Shown here: piece after piece, positions 36,549 through 45,269 of the stretch
How the letters are laid out: the number at the start of each line of letters is the position of its first letter
Position numbering within the stretch: position 1 is the stretch's first letter
Assembly (NCBI GenBank): GCA_001602645.1
Contig: LUYE01000003.1
Coordinates: forward strand, 1 to 64,000
Reading direction: 5' to 3'
Source of the DNA: Methanosarcinales archaeon Methan_01
GTDB lineage: Archaea; Halobacteriota; Methanosarcinia; Methanotrichales; Methanotrichaceae
Length of the DNA: 64,000 bases
The notes under the pieces: generated by a model
What the model saw: the letters and a program-made list of their open reading frames with translations, nothing else
Database searches by the model: none
What the model was told of the DNA's origin: nothing
Program-made: the position numbers and the translations under genes

Positions 36549-39500
36549 TTACCCCGAGCTGAGCTCGATGAACTTGTCGTAGCACTCGACAGCCTTCCTG
36601 TGCTGCCCCAGCTTGTAGAAGGCGTCCCCCTTCCGGTTCCAGCTCCTGGCGTCCCCCGGATTTATGGCCAAGGCCCGGTCGTAGCTCTCTATCGCCTCCT
36701 CATGCCTCTGGAGGCCATCGAGAGCCGTCCCTCGGATGTACCAGAGATCGGCGTCCCCTGGATCGATCGCAAGAGCCCGATCATAGCTCTCGACCGCCTC
36801 CTCCAGCCTCCCAAGGCTCTGGAGGACCGAGCCCCTGGAGCGCCATACAGCCCCGTCGGTGGGGTCGATCTCGGCGGCGGTGGCGTAAGAGTCCAGGGCC
36901 TCGGAGTACCTCTTCATTCCAGAGAGGAGGTCCCCCTCTTTCTTCCAGGCCTCGGCGGAGGAGGGGTCGGCCTCAGAGGCCCTCTCATAGCTCTCCAGGG
37001 CCTCTTCCTTCCGGCCCAGACCCTCCAGGACCTGACCCTTCAGGCGCCACGCCTCGGCGTCGGCGGGGTTGGCCGCGAGGGCGGCGTCGAAGCATTCGAT
37101 CGCCTCCTCTGCCAGCCCTTGGGCCTCGAAGACGGTCCCCTTCCCGCGCCAGGCCTCGGCAGAGGAGGGGTCGAGGGCGATCGCCCGATCGTAGGAGGAG
37201 GCTGCATCCTCCAGCCTCCCCGCCTTCGCGAGGGCCCGTCCCCTCACAGACCACGCCTCCGGATCCTCCTGATCGAGGGCGATCGCTCGATCGTAGGAGG
37301 CGACGGCATCCCCGGACCTTCCCGCCTCTTCGAGGACAGCGCCCCTCCCGATCCAGAGGATCTTCTCCGAGGTGTTGATGGCGATCGCCCGGTCGTAGCT
37401 CTCTATCGCCTCGTCGTACCTCTGAAGGCCCGCCAGGGCCTGCCCCCTGCCGTGCCAGGCGCCGCCGTCCTCGGAGGCGTTCGCCAGGATCCGATCGAAG
37501 GAGGCGACGGCTTCCTCGAACCTCTCGAGGCCGAGGAGGGCCTCCCCCCTCCCGCGCGCCGCCTCCAGGTCTCTGGAGTCCTCCTGAAGGGCGAGGTCGT
37601 AGGAGGCGAGGGCGCCATCGTAATCTCCCAGCTTCAGGAGGACGAGACCCCTCTTCAGCGAGACCCCTTCATAAGACGGGTCGAGCTCGAAGACGCGGTC
37701 GTAACATTCGGCGGATCTCTCATACTCGCCGAGGATCTGGTGAGCGAGACCCTTCTGATACCAGGCCTTCGCCTCCAGGGGGCTCACCTCGATCACCTTG
37801 TCGTAGCATTCTATCGCCTCGTCGTACCTCCCGAGCAAGTAGAGGGCGTCTCCCTTCTCGTACCGGTCGATCTCGATGACCCTGTCGTAGCATTCTATCG
37901 CCTCATCGTACCTTCCCAGGCCGAAGAGGAGGCCCCCCTTGTTGTACCAGAGGGAGACGTCCGACGGGCTGATCTCCAGGGCCTCGTCGTAACAATCGAT
38001 CGCCTCCTCAAACCTGCCGAGGTCGTAGAGGGCGAGCCCCTTCAGCTTCCAAACCCCCTCATAAGATGGATCGAGCTCGATCACCTCATCGTAGCTCTCA
38101 ACCGCCTCCTCCAGCCGGCTCGCGTTATAGAGGAGGAGACCCCGGTTGTACCAGACCGTCGGATCACCGGGATCAAGGGCTATCGCCCCGTCGTAAGATT
38201 CGACCGCCTCGTCGTACCTCCCGGCGCTGGCGAGGGCCTCGCCCATCCCGTGCCACGCGTCGATTCGGGACCCGTTGAGGGCTATCGCCTCCCCATAGCT
38301 GGTCGCAGCCTCCTGGTACCGCTCCAGCTTGTAAAGGGCCACCCCCCTATTGTACCATGCGTTCTCGTAGCCGAGGTCGATCCCGATCACCTCGTCGTAA
38401 CAGCCGACGGAGTCGTTGTACCTGCCGAGGGCGTAGAGGGTGTTGCACCTGTTGTTCATGACGTCTGGCTGCTCTGGGTCTGCCTTCAGGGCCTCGTCGT
38501 AACAGCCGAGGGCTTCCTCAAACCTGCCGAGGCGGCCGAGGGCGAGCCCTTTGTTGTACCAGACTTCCCCGTCCCCAGGGTCCATCTCCAGGACGTGGTC
38601 ATAGCAGGCCGCGGCCTCATCGTACCTGCCCAGGCTGTAGAGGGCAAGCCCCCGGTTGTACCAGACGTCCTGGCGGCTCGGGTCGATCTCGATCAGCCGG
38701 TCGTAAGCCTCGAGCGCATCCTCCCCCCTTCCAAGCCGGTGGAGGACGACCCCCAGGTTATACCAGGCGTTAGAGTAGTCCGGATCGATCTCCACCGCCC
38801 TCCGATAACATTCCAGAGCCTCCTCTAACCTATCGAGGGTGTAGAGGGCGTTCCCCTTGTTGTTCCAGACGGCGACGAGGTTGGGGTCGATATCGATCGC
38901 CCGGTCGTAACAGGCGATCGCCTCCTCCGCCCTCCCGAGGCTGTAGAGGGCGAGCCCCTTGTTGAACCAGGCGGGGTGGTACAGGGGATCGATCTCGACG
39001 GCGGCATCATAGCATTCGAACGCCTCCTCGTGCCTTCCAAGGCTTCCGAGGGCTATCCCCTTATTGTACCAGACGTCGGTTATGGACGGATCGATATCGA
39101 TCGCCCGATCGTAGCAGTCGATCGCCTCCTCGACTCTGCCGAGGCTATAAAGAGTGAAGCCCTTGCCGTGCCAGGAGGCGGCGTCCTCTTCGTCGATGAT
39201 GATGGCGAGGTCGTAACACTCGAGGGCCTTGTCGTAACTCCTCATCCCCAAGAGGGCGAGACCCTTCTGGTACCAGACCTCCCCCTCGGCGGGGTCTAAG
39301 ACGAGGGCCTCATCGTAGGAATCCACCGCCTCATCGTACCTTCCGAGGCTGTAGAGGGCGAGCCCCCTCGCCCGCCAGAGGTCGGGGTCGGAGGAGTTGA
39401 GCTCTATCGCCCGGTCATAAGCCTCCATCGCCTCTTCGTCGATCCCCATTCCGTATAGGACGAACCCCTTGCTGTACCAGATGTAGGGGTCCTGGGGGTC

Positions 39501-39764
39501 GATCTCCAGGGACCGGTTGAAACAGATCAGAGCCTCGCCGAACCTCCCGAGGTCGCTGAGGATGTACCCCTTCAGGTTCCAGGCGTCGGGGTAGGCTGGA
39601 TCGATGTCAAGGGACTTGTTAACATAAAGAAGAGCTAGATCGTAAGATTCGTTAGAGTAGAAGCTTATGGCCTTCCCGAGCCACCCTCCTGAAGGGTCCT
39701 CCCCGGAGGCCAGAGGCGTGAGGACGAGAGCCATGATCAGGATCGACAGGGCCGCGAGCTTCAT
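36549..39764 (-). CDS. Exported giant TPR-repeat protein (about 30 repeats)
   Basis: The 1071-aa protein starts with a signal peptide (LAALSILIMALVLTPLASG) and then about 30 TPR units such as WYNKGLALGRLGRFEEALGCYDEALKADPEQ. One unit is short: EIDRYEKGDALYLLGRYDEAIECYDKVIEVSP lacks about a dozen residues, an in-frame loss between neighbouring repeats. Repeats after about residue 700 use more Ala/Gly and differ from the Tyr/Trp-rich front half. It is 81 bases upstream of the 624-aa TPR gene on the same strand, so the pair may be one transcription unit formed by duplication. Likely an extracytoplasmic scaffold. Confidence 0.92.
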   Translation of the reverse strand: MKLAALSILIMALVLTPLASGEDPSGGWLGKAISFYSNESYDLALLYVNKSLDIDPAYPDAWNLKGYILSDLGRFGEALICFNRSLEIDPQDPYIWYSKGFVLYGMGIDEEAMEAYDRAIELNSSDPDLWRARGLALYSLGRYDEAVDSYDEALVLDPAEGEVWYQKGLALLGMRSYDKALECYDLAIIIDEEDAASWHGKGFTLYSLGRVEEAIDCYDRAIDIDPSITDVWYNKGIALGSLGRHEEAFECYDAAVEIDPLYHPAWFNKGLALYSLGRAEEAIACYDRAIDIDPNLVAVWNNKGNALYTLDRLEEALECYRRAVEIDPDYSNAWYNLGVVLHRLGRGEDALEAYDRLIEIDPSRQDVWYNRGLALYSLGRYDEAAACYDHVLEMDPGDGEVWYNKGLALGRLGRFEEALGCYDEALKADPEQPDVMNNRCNTLYALGRYNDSVGCYDEVIGIDLGYENAWYNRGVALYKLERYQEAATSYGEAIALNGSRIDAWHGMGEALASAGRYDEAVESYDGAIALDPGDPTVWYNRGLLLYNASRLEEAVESYDEVIELDPSYEGVWKLKGLALYDLGRFEEAIDCYDEALEISPSDVSLWYNKGGLLFGLGRYDEAIECYDRVIEIDRYEKGDALYLLGRYDEAIECYDKVIEVSPLEAKAWYQKGLAHQILGEYERSAECYDRVFELDPSYEGVSLKRGLVLLKLGDYDGALASYDLALQEDSRDLEAARGRGEALLGLERFEEAVASFDRILANASEDGGAWHGRGQALAGLQRYDEAIESYDRAIAINTSEKILWIGRGAVLEEAGRSGDAVASYDRAIALDQEDPEAWSVRGRALAKAGRLEDAASSYDRAIALDPSSAEAWRGKGTVFEAQGLAEEAIECFDAALAANPADAEAWRLKGQVLEGLGRKEEALESYERASEADPSSAEAWKKEGDLLSGMKRYSEALDSYATAAEIDPTDGAVWRSRGSVLQSLGRLEEAVESYDRALAIDPGDADLWYIRGTALDGLQRHEEAIESYDRALAINPGDARSWNRKGDAFYKLGQHRKAVECYDKFIELSSG

Positions 39765-39883
39765 GAGCGAATAAATCGCAGTATTTGTCGATATATTTTG
39801 TGGTTTGGATGGAGACCCGGTCCCTCGTCGCGCGGACGACGGTGGAGAAGGCGGCTTGAGATCGGTCCCGCCTCCGGCCCTCC

Positions 39884-40315
39884 CTATTTGAGCCTCTTCG
39901 TCATCAGAAGGGCGTCCCTTCCGGGGCCGTAATAGTCCAGGAGGAGCCCGGCCTTCTCAAAGCCGAGGCCGAAGTAGAGGGCGATGGCCCTCCTGTTCTC
40001 CGCCGAGACCTCGAGGATGGAGGCCTCCGCCCCCTGGGACGCGAACTCCTCCTCCAGGGCCTCCATCAGCCTCCGTCCCAGGCCCCGGCCGCGCCGTTCG
40101 GGAAGGACCTCCAAGGTCACCACCTTCCCCCAGCTCCCCCTCGAAAAGCCCGCGACGAACCCGACTATTTCGCCCTCCTCGGCCACCAGGGTCGTCGCCG
40201 CCGCCAGGAGGAGGGCGACGGTCTCGGGAGGGAAGGCGACCTCTGGGGAGAAGCAGGACCTCTCGGCGGCGAGGATCGAGGGGAGATCCGAGGGCTCGCC
40301 CCCCCTGATCCTCAT
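39884..40315 (-). CDS. rimI: GNAT N-acetyltransferase, RimI-like
   Basis: The 143-aa protein has the acetyl-CoA binding loop LEVLPERRGRGLGRRLMEALEEEF and the late LEVSAENRRAIALYFGLGFEKAGLLLDYYGPGRDALLMTKRL, which is the RimI pattern (N-terminal acetylation of proteins). In archaea this family acetylates many protein N-termini. Its start overlaps the stop of the DUF2111 gene by 4 bases. Substrates in this organism cannot be read from the sequence. Confidence 0.88.
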   Translation of the reverse strand: MRIRGGEPSDLPSILAAERSCFSPEVAFPPETVALLLAAATTLVAEEGEIVGFVAGFSRGSWGKVVTLEVLPERRGRGLGRRLMEALEEEFASQGAEASILEVSAENRRAIALYFGLGFEKAGLLLDYYGPGRDALLMTKRLK

Positions 40316-40692
40316 CTATTTCTAGATACCTCTTTTACGACCTGGGTGTAAGCCCCGAAGACGGATGGAATGTCTATGGTGCCAACGACGTCGACGACCC
40401 CCATCGCTGCAATTACTTCGCCATCCCGATCGAAGATGGGGGAGACGGATACGGGAACGCCCTGGTAGACGCCTCTCTTGGGGACGGTCCTGACAGCCTT
40501 TCCGGAGGCCATCGCCTCTTCGAGGGCGGGTCCCGAGTAACTTTCGTCGAGGACCTTCCCCCCCTCCACCCTGACCCCCGGTGCCCTCAGGCTCCTCAGG
40601 GTTACGGGCAGGCCCAGGATCTGGTTTACGGCCAGCGCGATGGGGGCAAGGTCGGAGGACCCCGAATTCTCCGATATTATCAGCTCAGCCAT
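40312..40692 (-). CDS. DUF2111 protein (methanogen family)
   Basis: The 126-aa protein matches the DUF2111 pattern seen in methanogens: SSDLAPIALAVNQILGLPVTLRSLRAPGVRVEGGKV near the start and a PAS/GAF-like core GVYQGVPVSVSPIFDRDGEVIAAMGVVDVVGTIDI. The last part suggests a small-ligand sensing fold. The function is not known. It is coupled to a RimI-like acetyltransferase gene by a 4-base overlap. Confidence 0.85.
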   Translation of the reverse strand: MAELIISENSGSSDLAPIALAVNQILGLPVTLRSLRAPGVRVEGGKVLDESYSGPALEEAMASGKAVRTVPKRGVYQGVPVSVSPIFDRDGEVIAAMGVVDVVGTIDIPSVFGAYTQVVKEVSRNR

Positions 40693-40731
40693 GGGATAAC
40701 TTCAGGCGCCAATTGTTGATATAGTCTCCCC

Positions 40732-41904
40732 TCACCGCTTCGCCAGGAACCTCGCCTGGAATCCGTGGTACTTGGCAAAGCCCTCAGAGTCCCTCTGGCT
40801 CAGAGTCTTGCTGTCGAAGGAGACCATCTCCTGGTCATATATGGCGTCTGGCGACCTCCTGCCGACGGAGAAGGCCCTGCCGCAGGATAGCTTCATCCTG
40901 ACGACGCCGTTCACCCTCTTTTGGCTCTGGTCGACGAAGGCGGAGAGGTCGGAGTATAGGGGATCGTTTACCAGGCCCATGTAGGCGAGCTCCGACCATG
41001 CCTCGTCGACCGAGGCCTTGAACCGCAGCTCCGCCCGGGATAGGACGAGCCTTTCTAGATCCCGATGGGCGTTGAGTAGGACCGTCGCTGCGGGGTGCTC
41101 GTAGTTCTCCCTCGCCTTGAGGCCGAGGACCCTGTCCTCGACCATGTCGGTCCTACCGACGCCGTGATCTCCGGCGATCCTGTTGAGGTTCTCGATCAGC
41201 TCGACCCCACCCATCCTCTGGCCGTCGAGGGCTATCGGAACCCCCGCCGAGAACTCGATCTCGACCGTCTGGGGAGCAAGACTCCTCTCTGGGGACCTGG
41301 TCCAGGCGTAGATCTCCTCGGGGGGCTCGAAGAAGGGGTCCTCCAAGAGGCCACCCTCGATGCTCCTCGACCAGAGGTTCTCGTCTATGGACCAGGGCCT
41401 CTCCCGAGTCACCGGGACGTCGATCCCGTGATCCCTAGCGTAGTCGATCTCCCACTCCCGGCTCAGGTCCAGGTCGCGCATCGGCGCCACCACCCGCATC
41501 TCCGTCGCCCTGAAGATCGCCTCGAACCTCAGCTGGTCGTTGCCTCTGCCGGTGCAGCCGTGGCCCAGGGCGTCAGCGCCCAATCGTTCTGCCATCTCCA
41601 CCGTCTTTCTCGCAATGAGGGGCCGGGCGATGGCGGTGCCGAGGACGTACCCCTCGTAGGAGCCGTTCGCCTTGATGGCGGGGAAGATGTAGTCGCTGAC
41701 GAACTCCTCCTTCGCGTCGATGACGTGATGCTCATCGCTCAGCTTCTCTGCCCTCTTGTTTCCCCTCTCGATATCCCCCTTCGGCTGGCCGACGTCTGTC
41801 AGGACGGTTATCACCCTATCAAATCCGTAACGCTCCCGGAGGAGAGGGATGCAGACCGATGTATCGAGCCCTCCAGAATAGGCGAGGACTATGACTCCAG
41901 ACAA
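40732..41904 (-). CDS. argG: Argininosuccinate synthase
   Basis: TTG 41904 is preferred to the ORF start at 42027. It gives [22 protein letters not shown], the normal N-terminus with the SGGLDTS ATP-pyrophosphatase loop, and a TATA-like gttaaaata lies about 35 bases upstream. The 390-aa enzyme has the expected [40 protein letters not shown] and [16 protein letters not shown] segments. It joins citrulline and aspartate with ATP to form argininosuccinate in arginine synthesis. The gene is divergent from the radical SAM gene across about 100 bp. Confidence 0.96.
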   Translation of the reverse strand: MSGVIVLAYSGGLDTSVCIPLLRERYGFDRVITVLTDVGQPKGDIERGNKRAEKLSDEHHVIDAKEEFVSDYIFPAIKANGSYEGYVLGTAIARPLIARKTVEMAERLGADALGHGCTGRGNDQLRFEAIFRATEMRVVAPMRDLDLSREWEIDYARDHGIDVPVTRERPWSIDENLWSRSIEGGLLEDPFFEPPEEIYAWTRSPERSLAPQTVEIEFSAGVPIALDGQRMGGVELIENLNRIAGDHGVGRTDMVEDRVLGLKARENYEHPAATVLLNAHRDLERLVLSRAELRFKASVDEAWSELAYMGLVNDPLYSDLSAFVDQSQKRVNGVVRMKLSCGRAFSVGRRSPDAIYDQEMVSFDSKTLSQRDSEGFAKYHGFQARFLAKR

Positions 41905-42004
41905 TTCAATATCACCGGGGGCTACTCGGCGATCAGTTATTTTAACTCTATGGCCAGGACGATCGATCGATAACTCTATAACTTCTAGACCGAGATGAGA
42001 ACCG

Positions 42005-43099
42005 ATGACCCCTCTACTGAAGACCACCGCCCTGACGGTGGACTACGACCAGGATAGGAGGACGCTCCAGGCCCGAGGAGCGATCTCGGTGCTGGTCCAG
42101 CCGGCCCTGAACAAGATAAATCAGAGGCTGGCCGAGGAGAAGCCCGCCCTGGTGAGGGAGGATGACATAGTCGCCTCCACATGGCTTCCTCCCATCCCCA
42201 GCGGCCCCTTCAAGAGGTTAGTCCTCAGCGAGGCGAAGATCGCCATCGGTAGGTTCGTCCCTCAGACCGTCAGCATCGAGGTGACGAGGGCGTGCGGCTG
42301 CAGCTGCGACCACTGCCTGATTAAAGAGGGCGAAGGGGAGCTCGATACCGAGGAGATCAAAAGGATCATCGACGAGGCCCTGGACCTGGGGGCGAGCATC
42401 ATCACCTTCACCGAGGGGGACCCCCTCCTCCGGGAGGATATCCTCAAGCTGATCCGCCACGTCGACCCGGAGCGGGCGGTGGCGAACCTCTTCACCCCTG
42501 GCCTGGAGATGACCCCGGAGAAGGCGAGGGAGCTGAAGGCTGCCGGCCTCTACAACATCCTGATAGGGATCTACAGCAGAGATCCCTCGGTCCACGATCG
42601 GATTCGAGGAGTCCCCGGCGCCCATCAGAAGGCGATAGACGCCATAAAGATGGCCCTGGATGCGGGGCTCCTCGTCACCATGTCGACCCACATCAAAGGA
42701 GACGGGGTCTCGGAGATCTTGGACCTCTACGACCTGGCGGCGGAGCTCGGAGTCCACGAGTTCTCGATCTGGGAGGGGATCCCAACCACTCCGGCGGAGG
42801 AGCTCACCACGCTGGATCGGGAGACGATCCTCCGGTTCTACAAGAAGGTGAACCGGACCCCGGGAGGACCGCGAGCCTTTGCCAGCACCTACTTCGAGGG
42901 GCAGATGCTCGGCTGCATGGCGGGACGCCGCTGGCTCCACGTAGGGGTCGACGGCAAAGTGAGGCCTTGCCCTTACCTCGGCGAGGTTGTAGGAGACGTC
43001 CGGGAGCGTCCTCTCAAAGAGATATGGAAGGACGCCAGAAGCTCTGGCGAGTTTGAAGAGTTCAGGTCCGACTGCCCAGCCCAGGGCCAGCCCCTCTGA
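42005..43099 (+). CDS. Radical SAM protein with partial SPASM-like C-terminus
   Basis: The 364-aa protein carries the radical SAM motif CGCSCDHC (C-x3-C-x2-C) near residue 97 and the partial-barrel segments FTEGDPLL and [18 protein letters not shown]. After the barrel, [42 protein letters not shown] resembles a SPASM/twitch domain, but the protein ends at DCPAQGQPL without a full second cluster. Members of this class modify peptides, heme or cofactors. No precursor peptide gene is visible beside it. A TATA-like ctataact lies just upstream. The substrate is unknown. Confidence 0.88.
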   Translation: MTPLLKTTALTVDYDQDRRTLQARGAISVLVQPALNKINQRLAEEKPALVREDDIVASTWLPPIPSGPFKRLVLSEAKIAIGRFVPQTVSIEVTRACGCSCDHCLIKEGEGELDTEEIKRIIDEALDLGASIITFTEGDPLLREDILKLIRHVDPERAVANLFTPGLEMTPEKARELKAAGLYNILIGIYSRDPSVHDRIRGVPGAHQKAIDAIKMALDAGLLVTMSTHIKGDGVSEILDLYDLAAELGVHEFSIWEGIPTTPAEELTTLDRETILRFYKKVNRTPGGPRAFASTYFEGQMLGCMAGRRWLHVGVDGKVRPCPYLGEVVGDVRERPLKEIWKDARSSGEFEEFRSDCPAQGQPL

Positions 43100-43362
43100 G
43101 GGCCGGCGGTGGCTCGCAGAGGCGGCGACTTGCCTTGTTTGTGAGCCAGCCCAGCCAGGAGAACGCTCATCCGCCGGCTTCTCGCGATCGTCGAGAGAGG
43201 CAGCTCTGGGTCGGCCAGATCCAACCGATGAGGGGTCAATTTCTCGCCGCCTCTCGCATCAAAAGTCGAGACCATCGGCTTCTGGATCGATCCAACGGCT
43301 AGGGACCTGGAGGGAGAAGACCGAAAGCTATCGGAATTCCAGAATTAAATTTGGACCTTTGA
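43100..43362 (+). other. Gene-free stretch with long inverted repeat, possible structured RNA
   Basis: No protein gene was found between the radical SAM gene and the GTPase promoter. An 11-bp perfect inverted repeat (AGAGGCGGCGA at 43118-43128, TCGCCGCCTCT at 43244-43254) could form a stem closing about 115 bases. A shorter competing stem GGCTC/GAGCC starts at 43111. It could be a non-coding RNA or a terminator region. No known RNA family was recognised. Confidence 0.3.
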
Positions 43363-43373
43363 CTATAAAAAAA
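43363..43373 (+). promoter_or_regulatory. TATA box of the arvABC operon
   Basis: ctataaaaaaa lies 55 bases before the ATG at 43428 and is preceded by the 13-mer TTAAATTTGGACC (43345-43357). Transcription would start near 43398, leaving a short leader with AGAGAGG as ribosome site. Its shape and position fit an archaeal promoter. Confidence 0.55.
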
Positions 43374-43427
43374 GCGGTGGAAAATTATTAGTACCTACAT
43401 GATCATCTTTCAAAGAGAGGATTGGGC

Positions 43428-44063
43428 ATGAGCGTCATCAGAAGTCTAAAGATGAACTTTGCCATCTGGATAAAATGGATCATCGGTAAAAAGAGGGCCA
43501 GAATAGGCATATACGGTCCGCCCAACGCCGGAAAGACGACCCTCGCGAACAGGATCGTAAAGGACTGGAGCGGGGTTGAGACCGGCGGCATATCTCACAT
43601 ACCTCATGAGACCAGGAGGGCGATGAGAACCGATGGCGTGGTGATAAACGCCAACGGATCCAGCGTCGAGCTGGACATCGTCGACACGCCGGGGATGGCC
43701 ACCAAGATCGATTTCAGGGAGTTCATGGCTTACGGCTTGGAGGAGGAGGAGGCCAAGAGGAGGGCCAAGGAGGCGACGGAGGGGGTCATCGAGGCGATCA
43801 AATGGCTGGAAGATTTGGACGGCGTTCTTCTGGTGATGGACTCCACGGAGGACCCCTATACCCAGGTGAACGTAACGGTGGTGGGAAACATGGAGGCGAG
43901 GAAGCTGCCCCTCCTGATCGTCGCCAACAAGATGGACCTGCCCAAAGCCGCTCCATCAAGGATCAAGGCGGCCTTTCCTCAACATCCCATCGTACCCATC
44001 TCGGCGCTGGAAGGTTCGAACATCGATGAGCTTTATGCGGCCATAGCGAGGCACTTCGGGTGA
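43428..44063 (+). CDS. arvA: Era-like small GTPase, ArvA/OapA type (archaeal vesicle budding)
   Basis: ATG 43428 with AGAGAGG upstream is chosen over TTG 43422. The 211-aa protein has all G motifs: G1 GPPNAGKTT near residue 31, G3 DTPGMA, G4 ANKMDL, G5 ISALEGSN. The first 24 residues (SVIRSLKMNFAIWIKWIIGKKR) could form an amphipathic membrane-binding helix. The three-gene order GTPase, DUF2073, zinc ribbon is conserved in Euryarchaeota. In Haloferax the GTPase of this set drives extracellular vesicle formation, so this is probably the vesicle-budding GTPase. The role in a methanogen is inference. Confidence 0.9.
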   Translation: MSVIRSLKMNFAIWIKWIIGKKRARIGIYGPPNAGKTTLANRIVKDWSGVETGGISHIPHETRRAMRTDGVVINANGSSVELDIVDTPGMATKIDFREFMAYGLEEEEAKRRAKEATEGVIEAIKWLEDLDGVLLVMDSTEDPYTQVNVTVVGNMEARKLPLLIVANKMDLPKAAPSRIKAAFPQHPIVPISALEGSNIDELYAAIARHFG

Positions 44064-44064
44064 G

Positions 44065-44430
44065 ATGATGCGGGAAGTACAGATGGATCTCATCTCCGCC
44101 GAGAGGCTGGAGACCATGTCCTCCATGGAGAAGATCCGGCTCATTCTGAGCAAGGTCAAGAGGGGAAACATCGTGGTGCTGGAGCTGGGCCTGACACCAG
44201 AAGAGGAGGTCAAGCTGATCGAGATGACGATGACCGAGATCCGCCTCGACGAGTTTTCTGGGATAGAGATCGAGAGCTACCCGGTCAAAAACGAGTCTAC
44301 GTTTTTAAACAAGATCCTCGGCAAATCCGGGATCAAGACGAGGATGACCGTCATAGGCCCAGCAAACCAGCTCCGGACCGTAGAGAAGGACAAGTACCAG
44401 ATCAGCACCAAGGTCTCGGTCGGTGACTGA
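44065..44430 (+). CDS. arvB: DUF2073 protein, ArvB/OapB family
   Basis: The 121-aa protein starts one base after the GTPase stop (ATG 44065 or 44068). It fits DUF2073/OapB-ArvB: MDLISAERLETMSSMEKIRLILSKVKRGNIVVLELGLTPEEEVKLIEMTMTEI, then RMTVIGPANQLRTVEKDKYQISTKV. It is small, soluble and mixed alpha/beta, with no membrane segment. The family always travels with the small GTPase and zinc-ribbon gene and probably regulates or scaffolds the GTPase. The exact activity is not established. Confidence 0.9.
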   Translation: MMREVQMDLISAERLETMSSMEKIRLILSKVKRGNIVVLELGLTPEEEVKLIEMTMTEIRLDEFSGIEIESYPVKNESTFLNKILGKSGIKTRMTVIGPANQLRTVEKDKYQISTKVSVGD

Positions 44431-44435
44431 TCGCC

Positions 44436-45014
44436 ATGCCCCACCTGTGCACCCGATGCCGCAGCGTCTTCGAGGATGGGATGGACGTTCTAGAGGGGTG
44501 TCCCGTCTGCGGCTGGAACAAGTTCCTATTCGTCAAGTCAAAAGACAAGATAAAGGAGGTACGTGGTGCGCTGAAGGCCTCGGAGATCGGGGGGCCCTGC
44601 GAGCCCTGGCCTGAGGGGGACGGCTCCCTCGGAAAGATCCTGAAGGCGTCTCCGAGCGGGGATATCAAGACGGACCTGTCCAAGACCGATCCGATGAAGA
44701 AGAATCCGCCCAAAAGAGGGCGACGAGAGAGGTCGGGCCGGAACGAGAGGCCGATGGATAGGGGCCGGGGAACCCTGGGATTTATAGATCTGGATTCGAA
44801 GAAGGATATATCCCAAAAACCCCCGGAGCGAAAAACCGAGATGCATAAAATCGATGAGGATAAGACGCTGGAGAGCATCAGGATGCCGGAGCCAGGCACC
44901 TACGAGCTGAACCTCCCCACCCTCTTCGAGCGCGACGAGCTGGTGATGGCAGTAAAGGAGGGCACTTACCTGATAGACCTCAACTCTGCCTTCAAAAAGT
45001 CCAAAAAGAATTGA
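44436..45014 (+). CDS. arvC: Zinc-ribbon protein, ArvC/OapC family
   Basis: The 192-aa protein begins with a zinc ribbon (LCTRCRSVFEDGMDVLEGCPVCGWNKFLF, two CxxC knuckles). A charged, low-complexity linker of about 90 residues rich in Lys/Arg/Pro follows. The conserved C-terminal module is PGTYELNLPTLFERDELVMAVKEGTYLIDLNSAFKK. It starts 5 bases after arvB. The linker is probably disordered, and the family's job with the GTPase is unknown. It completes the Arv operon. Confidence 0.9.
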   Translation: MPHLCTRCRSVFEDGMDVLEGCPVCGWNKFLFVKSKDKIKEVRGALKASEIGGPCEPWPEGDGSLGKILKASPSGDIKTDLSKTDPMKKNPPKRGRRERSGRNERPMDRGRGTLGFIDLDSKKDISQKPPERKTEMHKIDEDKTLESIRMPEPGTYELNLPTLFERDELVMAVKEGTYLIDLNSAFKKSKKN

Positions 45015-45020
45015 AGCCCA

Positions 45021-45179
45021 TCATCTCGCCCGATCGTCCCGCTCCACCTCGACGACCATCCTCTTCCATTGGGGATCGACCCCCCGGAGGGATTCGGCCA
45101 CCCCCGATACCACCTTCTCCATGATCTCCTGGGTGAAGGAGTTCATGGGGATCGCCTTCCCGTCCACCAGAAGCGTCAC
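45021..45179 (-). CDS. Small conserved-looking protein (52 aa), not in ORF track
   Basis: An open frame from GTG 45179 to TGA 45021 encodes VTLLVDGKAIPMNSFTQEI followed by MEKVVSGVAESLRGVDPQWKRMVVEVERDDRAR. The DGKxIPxN-F pattern and amphipathic helix look like the short proteins of methanogens that begin KV.L.VDGKEIPLN.FV. The AAG codon before the GTG hints that the family start may be one or two codons earlier, where CTG stands in place of ATG. A TATA-like ttaaaata lies about 35-45 bases upstream. It converges on arvC with a 6-base gap. Function unknown. Confidence 0.6.
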   Translation of the reverse strand: MTLLVDGKAIPMNSFTQEIMEKVVSGVAESLRGVDPQWKRMVVEVERDDRAR

Positions 45180-45269
45180 CTTCAGGCTTCTACACCCCCG
45201 AATCTCTACGATCTATTTTAAGGCCTCAGAGATGTCTCATCCCCCTCGCGGAGGCCTAGATTAAGGCCT

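Noticed and set aside
36414-38828. 804-aa plus-strand ORF opposite the large TPR gene
   Set aside because: It mirrors the TPR repeats on the other strand, has no domain, and the minus frame has a signal peptide and clear TPR units.
34600-39700. Regular repeats about 102 bp apart, first seen as a minisatellite or CRISPR-like array
   Set aside because: The period is 34 codons, the units diverge and encode TPRs; there are no constant direct repeats with unique spacers.
43053-43391. 112-aa ORF after the radical SAM gene, considered as a frameshifted SPASM end
   Set aside because: Its residues ([17 protein letters not shown]) do not continue the auxiliary-cluster pattern convincingly, so no frameshift is claimed.
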